Positions 42,272-50,260 of a stretch of DNA of 64,000 nt are shown here, piece after piece; the first letter of the stretch is position 1, and each line of letters begins with the position of its first letter. The notes under the pieces are model-generated. The model was not told the DNA's origin and did not search any database. It saw only the letters and a program-made list of their open reading frames with translations. Source of the DNA: JBDGYW01 sp964518955 (GTDB lineage: Bacteria; Gemmatimonadota; Gemmatimonadetes; Gemmatimonadales; GWC2-71-9); NCBI GenBank assembly GCA_964518955.1, contig CAZFHS010000002.1:1-64000 (forward strand). Reading direction: 5' to 3'. A program made the translations under genes and the position numbers.

Positions 42272-43525
42272 TCAATCCTCAACGCTCGAATACCAGAGGA
42301 TCCCCACTGCAAACGCCAGGTTGGGGGGCAAGGTCAGCGCAATCAGTGGTCCGTTGACCTGGTCCATCCCCGGAACGATTTGGAGAGCCAGGCCGAGTAG
42401 AGCTGCGCCCGCGACGAAAACCGCCGCCAGACGACCGGCGCGAATCGACCACTGCACCCTGAATACCAGCAGAGGAGCAAGCACAATCAGCAGTACAGCT
42501 ACTGGATCGAACCAGAACAGGTTCTCGTTACGGTACGACGTGTCGTGGTCCGTGAACATCCAGAGCGCGGCGAGCCCAACACCCGCGATACCGACAATGG
42601 CGTACCAGGTGGCGGCAGCACCTGCAAAGAAGATCCGCCTGCCTGGGCGTTCCGTTGCCATGTGGGCGAGAAGGAGCGCACCCAAAGCCAGCACCATCCC
42701 TACGGCTAAAAAGTGAATCGTCCGTTTTGGAGGTGCGGCATTCTCCACGAACTCGGTGCTTTCATACAACGTGCGTTCGGAGAGTACGAGCGGCTGTTCA
42801 GTTCCGTCATCGTTTCTCAAAACTACGTTCCGCAGATGATCACGAAGCTTCAATGGCAGGAACATTTCGTCCCATGCAGAGAGCGGTTGGTCGACTGGCT
42901 GACCTAGGCCCAGCAGTAGACCTGAATAGACTAACAGGTCTTCGGACACGAGGCGAAGGCTATGGTACCGCAACGTGGCACCGGGGAAGACGCCTCCTGT
43001 CTGATCTTCGATAATCCCTTCGAGCACACGGTCGATGGCGTCTCGAATACGGGTCGAACAGTTGTCGTAGTAATAGTGATATCTGTAGAAACGATTTTCA
43101 GGGCGTTCATTCCACACGAGGAAATCCCGCAGCTCGGTCTTCTGTTGGGTACTGAGGTTCAGCTCTTGTATCCAGACCGACCGATCTTCCGACACGTACC
43201 CCTGGAGGTGCGGATCCGTATCGAAGCCCCGCATCCAATACTCCATGCGTCCTTGGAGGAAGCGAGTTACAAATCCTTCTTGTTGAAAGCTGAATAGACC
43301 GTAGTTGTACGCTCTGTTGAATCCGCTGGAATCATCGCTGATCCAGATTGCGTTGTGTCCAAACTGCTCCCAGACTTGCTCTCCAGGTCCGACCGTAACC
43401 AGGTAGACCGTGACCTGGGAGCTATCGGGCTCCTGGAGAACGGCGCGAGCGGCAGCTGGAGAGGGCCAAGTCAACGCCAGGACATAGATGGTCGCGGCAA
43501 CGACTCGGACGATGTTTCTGACCAT
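42272..43525 (-). CDS. DUF4105 (Lnb N-terminal-like) membrane protein
   Basis: A 417-residue protein. A signal peptide (to about residue 27) is followed by an extracytoplasmic DUF4105/Lnb_N domain (about 35-180) with conserved VYLVTVGPGEQVWEQFGHNAIWI, YNYGLFSF and the Cys-containing YYYDNCSTRIRDAID. A second loop region and five hydrophobic helices make up the C-terminal 150 residues. The His (FGHN) and Cys (NCST) suggest a papain/NlpC-like hydrolase fold acting on lipids or envelope components, as proposed for this family. ATG 43525 puts the signal at the N-terminus; upstream ATGs in frame are alternatives. Confidence 0.8.
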   Translation of the reverse strand: MVRNIVRVVAATIYVLALTWPSPAAARAVLQEPDSSQVTVYLVTVGPGEQVWEQFGHNAIWISDDSSGFNRAYNYGLFSFQQEGFVTRFLQGRMEYWMRGFDTDPHLQGYVSEDRSVWIQELNLSTQQKTELRDFLVWNERPENRFYRYHYYYDNCSTRIRDAIDRVLEGIIEDQTGGVFPGATLRYHSLRLVSEDLLVYSGLLLGLGQPVDQPLSAWDEMFLPLKLRDHLRNVVLRNDDGTEQPLVLSERTLYESTEFVENAAPPKRTIHFLAVGMVLALGALLLAHMATERPGRRIFFAGAAATWYAIVGIAGVGLAALWMFTDHDTSYRNENLFWFDPVAVLLIVLAPLLVFRVQWSIRAGRLAAVFVAGAALLGLALQIVPGMDQVNGPLIALTLPPNLAFAVGILWYSSVED

Positions 43526-43579
43526 GGAGTTCTTTCTCGTGATGCTCAACATGAGTTCCATAATAAAACAGAGCCCCAG

Positions 43580-44452
43580 TTACCACGACCAGGCAAGGTG
43601 TTCGATGGGATGTCTTAGCAGCATTTGGACTTCACCGCCGTCAGTGGTTTCCGCTGTGTAGATGGCGTTCCCATTCCTAACGAAGGCGATCTTCGATCCG
43701 TCGCTGGACCATGCTGGGTGGCTGTCGATGTTTCTGTCAGTCAACATCATCTCCTGAGAGCCGTCGATGTTCACGACCCAGATCTGCTTTTCCGACGCGG
43801 AAACTTGACGCACGTAAGCTATGCGGGAACCATCCGGTGAGTAGGCAGGATCACTCAATGGTGAGCGGAGGTCACTATCCTCTAGTAGCGAGAGCATCTC
43901 GGAGGTGTCTTCGATCGAGAGCGTGAATAGTTCCACCCCGGCGGTGTAGGCGATGTGGCTTCCGCCTGGAGACCAGGATGGTGCGGACCCGTCTTCTCCT
44001 GCCGCATTCCCAGATATCAGCCAACCATCGATGTACAAGCCGTCGTCGCTCCAATATGCCAATCTGCCGTCGGGGGCGTAGGCCGGGAGCATCTCAGCGC
44101 CCGCACGGTCGAACATGAGAGTCATGTCCGAGCCCTCCGCGGAGATCCTGTACATCTTCCACTCTCTGATGAACTGAGTATGCTGCCCGAACGAGAATGT
44201 GGAGAACACTAGAGACGTGCCGTCGGGCGACCAAGTCAAATTTCGTATCTCTGTGCCGGCTACCGCGCTATGTATGATCTCGGCATATCCGTCTGATAGG
44301 TCGAGTACGTGGATGGTCCCATGATCGGTGAAGGCCAATACACCGTCGACTTCTTCAAACGGAGTAATCGGGTCCTCGCAGGCAAGGGCGATGCTTGCGC
44401 ACACACCAAGCAGACCTAGTGACCGTAAACGCGAGTTTCCGGTGTACTTCAA
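43580..44452 (-). CDS. TolB-type WD40-like propeller lipoprotein
   Basis: A 290-residue protein with a lipobox IALAC (Cys25). It has about five PD40 beta-propeller repeats with the WSPDG signature (LTWSPDGTSLVFSTFSFG, APSWSPGGSHIAYTAG, PAYSPDGSRIAYVRQ, PAWSSDGSKIAFVRNG). It is probably an outer-membrane or periplasmic lipoprotein that binds a protein or glycan partner. It lies between the DUF4105 gene and the Gfo/Idh/MocA gene on the same strand with short gaps, so a shared transcript is possible. No catalytic residues are visible. Confidence 0.85.
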   Translation of the reverse strand: MKYTGNSRLRSLGLLGVCASIALACEDPITPFEEVDGVLAFTDHGTIHVLDLSDGYAEIIHSAVAGTEIRNLTWSPDGTSLVFSTFSFGQHTQFIREWKMYRISAEGSDMTLMFDRAGAEMLPAYAPDGRLAYWSDDGLYIDGWLISGNAAGEDGSAPSWSPGGSHIAYTAGVELFTLSIEDTSEMLSLLEDSDLRSPLSDPAYSPDGSRIAYVRQVSASEKQIWVVNIDGSQEMMLTDRNIDSHPAWSSDGSKIAFVRNGNAIYTAETTDGGEVQMLLRHPIEHLAWSW

Positions 44453-44483
44453 GTGTGATTCCCCGGGCAGCTCTGCGCGCGAC

Positions 44484-45881
44484 CTATCCGCTCACCACTG
44501 GAAGCTTCGGGTATGTGCGCCACCGGCCACGCGTGAAATCGGGGAAGTCCACCGACTGCCCGCGGTTCGCGACTGACATTTCCGACAGCGGGGTTACTGC
44601 ACTCTGTGCCGCTCCATCGTACACATTCATCTCGGTGGGGATGCCCTCCTGGAGACACCTGATTAGCCTGTAGTCTTCCAGGTAGTCCATGCCGCCGTGA
44701 CCGGCACCTCGAGCGCGCTCGCCTTCAGTCTTCCAGAGGGGGTGATCGAACTCCTCCCTGTATGCCTCGGCTTCTTCCCATCTATGAGATGGGCTGCGCC
44801 CCTCGAGGTACACACGGTTTGGATACCCGTGGAACAGGCCTTTGGTGCCCTGTACCATATTGATTCGGCTGTACGGCCGCGGCAGGTTGCAGTCGTGCCC
44901 CACAATGATTGTTCGGCCCAATGCAGTCTGGATGATACTCGTGTTCACATCTCCAAGCGCGTAGGTCTCTTGACGCTCAGGGGCCTCAGGCGGGAAGTTG
45001 GCCTTGGCGTAATCCTGTAACCCGCGGGACGGGCTGCTCATGGAAACCATGTGGCTGAACCTATCCCCTCGGTTGATGTCCATGCAGTTGGCGACAGGCC
45101 CAAGACCGTGAGTGGGATAGAGGTTTCCGTTGCGTTGTATCGAGTGCGCCCTACGCCAAAGACCTTCGTTTGCCCTTTCGAACTTGATACCGCGAAGGTC
45201 GTGCATGTAACCGCCGGCGGCGTGCAGGATCTCGCCGAATAATCCCTGCCGCACCATGTTGAAGACCATCATCTCCCAGCGCCCGTAGTTGCAGTTCTCC
45301 ATCATGACGCAGTGCTTCTCGTAGCGTTCGGCGTACTCGACCATTTTCCAGCAATCATCAATCGTGTACGCCAGGGGGATTTCGGTCGCAGCATGCTTGC
45401 CGTTCTCCATCGCTGCAGCGCAGACAGGCACATGCCATTCCCACGGGGTCGCGTTGTACACGAGGTCCAGATCTTCCTCTGCGCACAAGCGCTCGAAATC
45501 CGTCTCACCGGCCGAATAGCCGGTCGGCCTAGGCTGTCCGGCTTCGACAGTCATCTGCTGTGCGCGCGCGACTTTTGAAGGAACAACGTCGCAGACAGCT
45601 TTGAGCTCTACCCCGTCGATACGAAGCAGGTTGCGGTAGTGCCCCATGCCCTGTAGGCCCACTCCGACGAAGCCTACGCGTACCACATCCATCGGTGGAG
45701 CTGCAAAAAGGTCGCTCGGAGCCTGGCCGATATCAGGGCTCGGTGTTGGCGATGTTCCCGCGGGTGCGCATGCCGTCGTGTTGCCGAGCATCGCGGCTCC
45801 GAGTCCTGCAGCGCTTGCCTTGAGCATTCTGCGGCGGTCGGGACTGGAAGGCGTTTCTGGGGCGTTGTGTCTTCTGCTCAC
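44484..45881 (-). CDS. Gfo/Idh/MocA-family oxidoreductase with Tat signal
   Basis: A 465-residue NAD(P)-dependent oxidoreductase. The N-terminus has PDRRRMLKASAAG, a twin-arginine motif followed by a hydrophobic stretch, so the enzyme is probably exported folded with its cofactor. The dinucleotide motif VGFVGVGLQGMGHY (about 69-82) begins the Rossmann fold, and NATPWEWH and AATEIPLAYT (EKP-like catalytic region, about 142-165) follow. Members act on sugars, inositols or glycosidic bonds (for example GH109-like). It is divergent from the mannoside-utilisation block, so a role in sugar oxidation or deglycosylation is likely. It starts with GTG. Confidence 0.9.
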   Translation of the reverse strand: MSRRHNAPETPSSPDRRRMLKASAAGLGAAMLGNTTACAPAGTSPTPSPDIGQAPSDLFAAPPMDVVRVGFVGVGLQGMGHYRNLLRIDGVELKAVCDVVPSKVARAQQMTVEAGQPRPTGYSAGETDFERLCAEEDLDLVYNATPWEWHVPVCAAAMENGKHAATEIPLAYTIDDCWKMVEYAERYEKHCVMMENCNYGRWEMMVFNMVRQGLFGEILHAAGGYMHDLRGIKFERANEGLWRRAHSIQRNGNLYPTHGLGPVANCMDINRGDRFSHMVSMSSPSRGLQDYAKANFPPEAPERQETYALGDVNTSIIQTALGRTIIVGHDCNLPRPYSRINMVQGTKGLFHGYPNRVYLEGRSPSHRWEEAEAYREEFDHPLWKTEGERARGAGHGGMDYLEDYRLIRCLQEGIPTEMNVYDGAAQSAVTPLSEMSVANRGQSVDFPDFTRGRWRTYPKLPVVSG

Positions 45882-46160
45882 GGTCTGCTCTCTGATCTCT
45901 GGTTTGTCAGGGGTTGTCTTGCCCGGAACTCGTTTGGCCTTGCCCGCGCGATTCCGAGAAGTAGCCGGAATCTAAATGCGTGTTCCCGTTACTCAAACGA
46001 AAACTACCGGCTCGAGCAGGCAGATTCTGTCATCTATTCATGGGCGAGGAACAATGAAGGAGAGGATTCGTACACCACTGACCTCCGGACCTATTATCAG
46101 TTAGTCGATCTCTCCGCTACCTTTTCCTTGTAGATATGACGGAAAAAGGGGCGGAGTCCC
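45882..46160. other. Divergent intergenic region
   Basis: These 279 bases separate the oxidoreductase (minus) from the CBM9-like gene (plus). No gene is seen. The right end (46090-46150) is AT-richer and holds GGAG five bases before the ATG at 46161; no convincing -35/-10 pair stands out. Confidence 0.5.
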
Positions 46161-47282
46161 ATGCTGCATTCTAAAAGATCAATCGTTCCGTACTCCTGCG
46201 CCGCGCTGTGCTGCCTGGTGCTGCTCGTGTCCTGCGGGCCTCACACCGACATTGCAGAAACTGAAACTCATGGCGATCCGATACCGGAACCGGCGATCGA
46301 CTGGGCTCCGCGAAATTACGTCGCGTACAGAGCAGAAAGCCCCATCTCAATCGATGGGAGTCTCCTCGATGTATCCTGGCGCTCTGCGGAGTGGACTTCG
46401 GCGTTTGTCGATATCGAAGGCCCCGCCCGTGAGATGCCGCGGTTCGAAACAAGAGCAAAGATGCTTTGGGACAGCACCTACTTCTACGTTGCCGCGGAGA
46501 TGGAGGAGCCACACGTATGGGCGACGCTCACCGAGCGCGACGCGGTTATCTACTTCGACAACGATTTTGAGGTGTTTATCGATCCGGACGGTGACACCCA
46601 CGAGTACTACGAACTCGAGATAAATGCGTTCGGAACCGAATGGGACCTGTTCCTCGTGAAGCCCTATCGAGATGGCGGGCCTGCGATCAACGCATGGGAC
46701 ATCCTTGGCCTTCGGACGGCGGTGTCAATCGACGGCACAATTAACAACCCATCGGATAGAGATCAGGGATGGAACGTCGAAATCGCTATTCCGTGGACGG
46801 TGCTGGCAGAGGCTGCACATCGTGATGTCCCCCCTGCGAACGGCGATCAGTGGCGAGTCAATTTCTCTCGCGTAGAGTGGCGGGCGCGCATTGAAGACGG
46901 TGGATATGTAAAGATCGACGAACCAGCGGAAGGCCGCAATCGGCCTGAAGACAATTGGGTGTGGTCGCCGCAGGGTTTGATTGCCATGCACTACCCGGAG
47001 ATGTGGGGCATAGTGCAGTTCTCAACGTTGACTGTCGGAGCGGGCGAGACTGAGTTTGCACCGAGAGGCGAAGATGACGCGCGTTGGCTCCTGCGTCAGG
47101 TGTACTACAAGCAGCATGCGTGGTATTCGAGCCACGGTGAGTTCACCGAGGATGTCGTGGCGCTAGGTTTGCCCGACTCGCCATTCCAACTCCAGATTTC
47201 GGCAACCCCGAAGCTGTTCGTGGCAAGTGTCGTCGTGGAAGGAAGAGAAATGCACATAACTCGTGACGGGCGGGTGTGGTGA
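46161..47282 (+). CDS. CBM9-like sugar-binding lipoprotein
   Basis: A 373-residue protein with lipobox LLVSC (Cys25). The body (about 60-260) matches the carbohydrate-binding module 9-like fold (ISIDGSLLDVSWRSAEWTSAF, a tryptophan-rich strand pattern, then VEIAIPWTVL and WRVNFSRVEW), which in this family binds reducing ends of polysaccharides. A C-terminal helical tail with RWLLRQVYYKQHAWYSSHG follows (about 315-335). It is the first gene of a plus-strand run that also encodes a symporter, GH130 and GH38, so it probably captures mannose-containing glycans at the cell surface. Confidence 0.85.
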   Translation: MLHSKRSIVPYSCAALCCLVLLVSCGPHTDIAETETHGDPIPEPAIDWAPRNYVAYRAESPISIDGSLLDVSWRSAEWTSAFVDIEGPAREMPRFETRAKMLWDSTYFYVAAEMEEPHVWATLTERDAVIYFDNDFEVFIDPDGDTHEYYELEINAFGTEWDLFLVKPYRDGGPAINAWDILGLRTAVSIDGTINNPSDRDQGWNVEIAIPWTVLAEAAHRDVPPANGDQWRVNFSRVEWRARIEDGGYVKIDEPAEGRNRPEDNWVWSPQGLIAMHYPEMWGIVQFSTLTVGAGETEFAPRGEDDARWLLRQVYYKQHAWYSSHGEFTEDVVALGLPDSPFQLQISATPKLFVASVVVEGREMHITRDGRVW

Positions 47283-47312
47283 CGGTGCGCCGGCCATTGA
47301 TGGAGTGATCCT

Positions 47313-49250
47313 CTGAACTTCTCTGCCCTCGACTGGGTGGTCCTTGGCTCCGTGGTTGGAGTGATGGTCTTCGGCGCCGTCCTCTCCAGAAGCTACATGC
47401 GGAGCGTTGCCGATTTCCTCGTGGCGGGCCGCACCGCGGGGCGGTATTTGCTCACGGTGTCTCAGGGCGTCGCGATGGTAGGCGCCATCTCGATTGTCGG
47501 CTTTTTCGAACAAAACTACGTGGGTGGCTTCCCGCTCACATGGTGGGGATTGACCACCGCCGTGGTCGTCTTGGTGATCACCGTTTCCGGTTTTGTCATC
47601 TACAGATTTCGGCAGACGCGGTCTCTTACCCTCGCTGAGTTCTTCGAACGACGCTACAGCAAGAACTTCAGGGTGTTCGTCGGATTGATCGCCTTTCTGG
47701 CGGGCATTATCAACTTTGGGATCTTTCCGGCGGTCGGCGCCAGGTTTTTCATCCATTTCGTCGGACTTCCCCAACACTTGTCCGTGTTGGGGCTGGAGGT
47801 TGGCACCTTTCCCCTGCTGATGATCATCTTGCTTTCACTTGCTTTGTTTTTCGTCTTCTCCGGCGGGCAGGTGGCGGTGATCATCGCCGACTTCATCCAG
47901 GGCACGTTCGTAAACGTCGTGTTCGTCGTGATCACGATCTACCTTTTGTTCCTGGTCGACTGGAGTCAGGTTCTCCAGGCGCTGGCAACCGCCCCTGAGA
48001 ACGCCTCGCTGCTCAATCCATTCAAAACGAGCCAGGTGGAAGACTTCAACTTCTGGTTTTTCCTCATTGGGACTATTGGCGTCGTATACGTCGTGATGTC
48101 TTGGCAGGGACCTCAGGCATACAATGCATCGGCAAGAAATGCACATGAGGCCAAAATGGGCCAGGTGCTGACGAACTACCGCGACATTCCACGCATTCTG
48201 TTCGTTCTGGTCGTGCCGATAGTTGCGTATACGATCCTGCACCATCCCGATTTTGCGTCACGAGCCACCTATGTGAACGATGTGCTTGCTTCGGCGGAGA
48301 GCGAAACTCTGCGTAATCAGTTGCGAGTTCCCATTGTTCTCACGGCGATACTACCAGTAGGTCTGATGGGTGCCTTTGCGGCCGTGATGCTGGCCGCTTT
48401 CATCAGCACTCACGATACATATCTCCATTCCTGGGGCAGCATATTCATCCAGGACGTGGTGATGCCGTTCAGAAAGACTCCGTTATCCAAAGAGCAACAC
48501 CTGCGAGTGCTGCGCCTGTCGATTTTCGGAGTTGCGGTATTCATCTTCCTGTTCAGCCTTTTGTTTCAGCAGAGTCAATACATCGCCCTCTTCTTCGCCA
48601 TCACCGGCGCCATCTTTGCGGGCGGTTCTGGTTCGGTGCTGATCGGCGGTCTCTACTGGAAGCGAGGTACCACAGCCGCCGCGTGGAGTGCTATGTGTAT
48701 TGGGTCCGGAATCGCAGTAACGGGCATCGTGATGCACCAAGTCGTCGACGATTTCTTCATCAACGGGCAGATGTTCTGGGGCATTGCGATGGCCGCGTCG
48801 TCAGCGACCTACATATTGGTGTCGCTGCTCGGGAAGAGGACCGAGTTCGACCTAGATGCGCTATTGCATCGCGGCCGGCATGCGAGCGATTCCGAGACGA
48901 GCGTGGTAGACATGGTGCAGTCGCGCGGATTGAAGATGTTGGGCATGACCAAGGAATTCACCCGGTCGGACAAGGCAGTCTACGTGCTCACCTATGCCAT
49001 GATCCTGGGATGGACACTGGTGTTCGTGACCGGGACTATCTACAGCCTGACGCACGACGTACCCGATACGTCGTGGGCGAAATTCTGGCATATCTACGTG
49101 TACTTGCAGCTAGCCATTGCGGTGGTGGTGGTGGTGTGGTTCACGATCGGAGGCGTACGAGATCTCAAGGAGATGTTGCGCCGCCTCGACGTGATGGAGC
49201 GTGACGATACCGATGACGGTGTGGTTCGTGAAGCCGGAGGCACCGGTTAG
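47313..49250 (+). CDS. Sodium:solute symporter (SSS family), probable CTG start
   Basis: A 645-residue transporter with about 13-14 helices. The family core is present: SYMRSVADFLVAGRTAGRYLL at the N-terminus, then LTLAEFFERRYSKNFR, and helices around 330-430 with FAAVMLAAFISTHDTYLHSWGSIFIQDVVMP, the SSS signature region. The first in-frame ATG is far inside TM1, and a GTG at 47337 would leave TM1 with almost no leader. CTG 47313 has GGAG seven bases upstream and gives the standard N-terminus L/M-NFSALDWVVLG, so a rare CTG start is likely. It sits between the CBM9-like and GH130 genes, and probably imports a mannoside-derived sugar with Na+. Confidence 0.88.
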   Translation: MNFSALDWVVLGSVVGVMVFGAVLSRSYMRSVADFLVAGRTAGRYLLTVSQGVAMVGAISIVGFFEQNYVGGFPLTWWGLTTAVVVLVITVSGFVIYRFRQTRSLTLAEFFERRYSKNFRVFVGLIAFLAGIINFGIFPAVGARFFIHFVGLPQHLSVLGLEVGTFPLLMIILLSLALFFVFSGGQVAVIIADFIQGTFVNVVFVVITIYLLFLVDWSQVLQALATAPENASLLNPFKTSQVEDFNFWFFLIGTIGVVYVVMSWQGPQAYNASARNAHEAKMGQVLTNYRDIPRILFVLVVPIVAYTILHHPDFASRATYVNDVLASAESETLRNQLRVPIVLTAILPVGLMGAFAAVMLAAFISTHDTYLHSWGSIFIQDVVMPFRKTPLSKEQHLRVLRLSIFGVAVFIFLFSLLFQQSQYIALFFAITGAIFAGGSGSVLIGGLYWKRGTTAAAWSAMCIGSGIAVTGIVMHQVVDDFFINGQMFWGIAMAASSATYILVSLLGKRTEFDLDALLHRGRHASDSETSVVDMVQSRGLKMLGMTKEFTRSDKAVYVLTYAMILGWTLVFVTGTIYSLTHDVPDTSWAKFWHIYVYLQLAIAVVVVVWFTIGGVRDLKEMLRRLDVMERDDTDDGVVREAGGTG

Positions 49251-49278
49251 CAGCTAGCGCGAGGTTTAAAGGACACTC

Positions 49279-50244
49279 ATGCCGATTGCGAGACATCCAA
49301 ACAACCCGATCCTGACCCGCTCCGACGTGCCGGACATTCACCCGCAAATCGTCGATGCAACGTCAGTGTTCAACCCCGGTGCTATCCGGTTCAATGATCA
49401 GTACCTCTTGATGCTCCGCGTTCAAAGCCGAGGCCGCGAGACGTATCTAGTGATGGCCGAGAGTTCGGACGGCGTGGCCTTCACGACAAGACCTGAACTG
49501 GTCCAACTTAGGGGTATCGAAAACGTCGCTGAGCAGATTTACCACGTCTATGACCCGCGACTCACACTAACAGACGGTTCGGTTTACGTGATGTTTGCCG
49601 CAGACACCGATCGAGGCTGTAAGCTGGGTGTCGCCCGCACTTCGGATTTCAGGGAGTTGGAGTTAATTGGCCTCAGCTCTGAAATCGACGTCAGAAACGG
49701 AGTCCTGTTCCCAGAGCGTTTTAAAGGTGAGTTCCTGCGACTGGATCGGCCCAACACGACTGCGTCGGACGGAGGGCCCACGTCGGGTGAGGAGATATTT
49801 CTCTCGGCATCGGAAGACCTTCTACGATGGCGCCGGATCGGCTCGGTGATCAAGGGCCGGCCTCACTACTGGGACGAGCGCATCGGTTCCGGCCCTCCGC
49901 CCGTCAAGACACGTAAAGGATGGCTCCACATCTATCACGGCATCGCGACCCATTTCGGCAGTGTGAACATCTACCAGGCGGGCGTTGTGTTGCTCGACCT
50001 GAACGATCCATGCACTGTGGTTTCTCGATGTCGCAACAACATCTTGGAGCCGAGAGAGCCGTACGAACTCACCGGGCAGGTGCCCAACGTGGTCTTTCCG
50101 AGCGGCTTGATCGTAGATGAGTTCGATGCTGACGGGTATGCAACTTCTGACTCCAAGGTCTTCATCTACTATGGCGCGGCGGACACATGCGTAGGACTCG
50201 CCACAACGACGATAGGCGAGCTTCTCGCGGCGTGTAGCGACTAA
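49279..50244 (+). CDS. GH130 mannoside phosphorylase/mannosidase
   Basis: A 321-residue five-bladed beta-propeller of GH130 (formerly DUF377). Visible signatures are ARHPNNPILTRSDVP at the N-terminus, VFNPGAI with the catalytic-region Asn, HVYDPRLT, ERIGSGPPPVKT followed by HIYHGIATHFGSVNIYQAG, and the closing YYGAADTCVGLAT. The family phosphorolyses beta-1,4- or beta-1,2-mannosides, with Asp as the single proton donor (likely in YDPR); some members hydrolyse instead. AAAGGA precedes the ATG. Placement beside GH38 and a symporter supports intracellular breakdown of an imported mannoside. Confidence 0.9.
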   Translation: MPIARHPNNPILTRSDVPDIHPQIVDATSVFNPGAIRFNDQYLLMLRVQSRGRETYLVMAESSDGVAFTTRPELVQLRGIENVAEQIYHVYDPRLTLTDGSVYVMFAADTDRGCKLGVARTSDFRELELIGLSSEIDVRNGVLFPERFKGEFLRLDRPNTTASDGGPTSGEEIFLSASEDLLRWRRIGSVIKGRPHYWDERIGSGPPPVKTRKGWLHIYHGIATHFGSVNIYQAGVVLLDLNDPCTVVSRCRNNILEPREPYELTGQVPNVVFPSGLIVDEFDADGYATSDSKVFIYYGAADTCVGLATTTIGELLAACSD

Positions 50245-50260
50245 CTACCGAGGTGATCAA

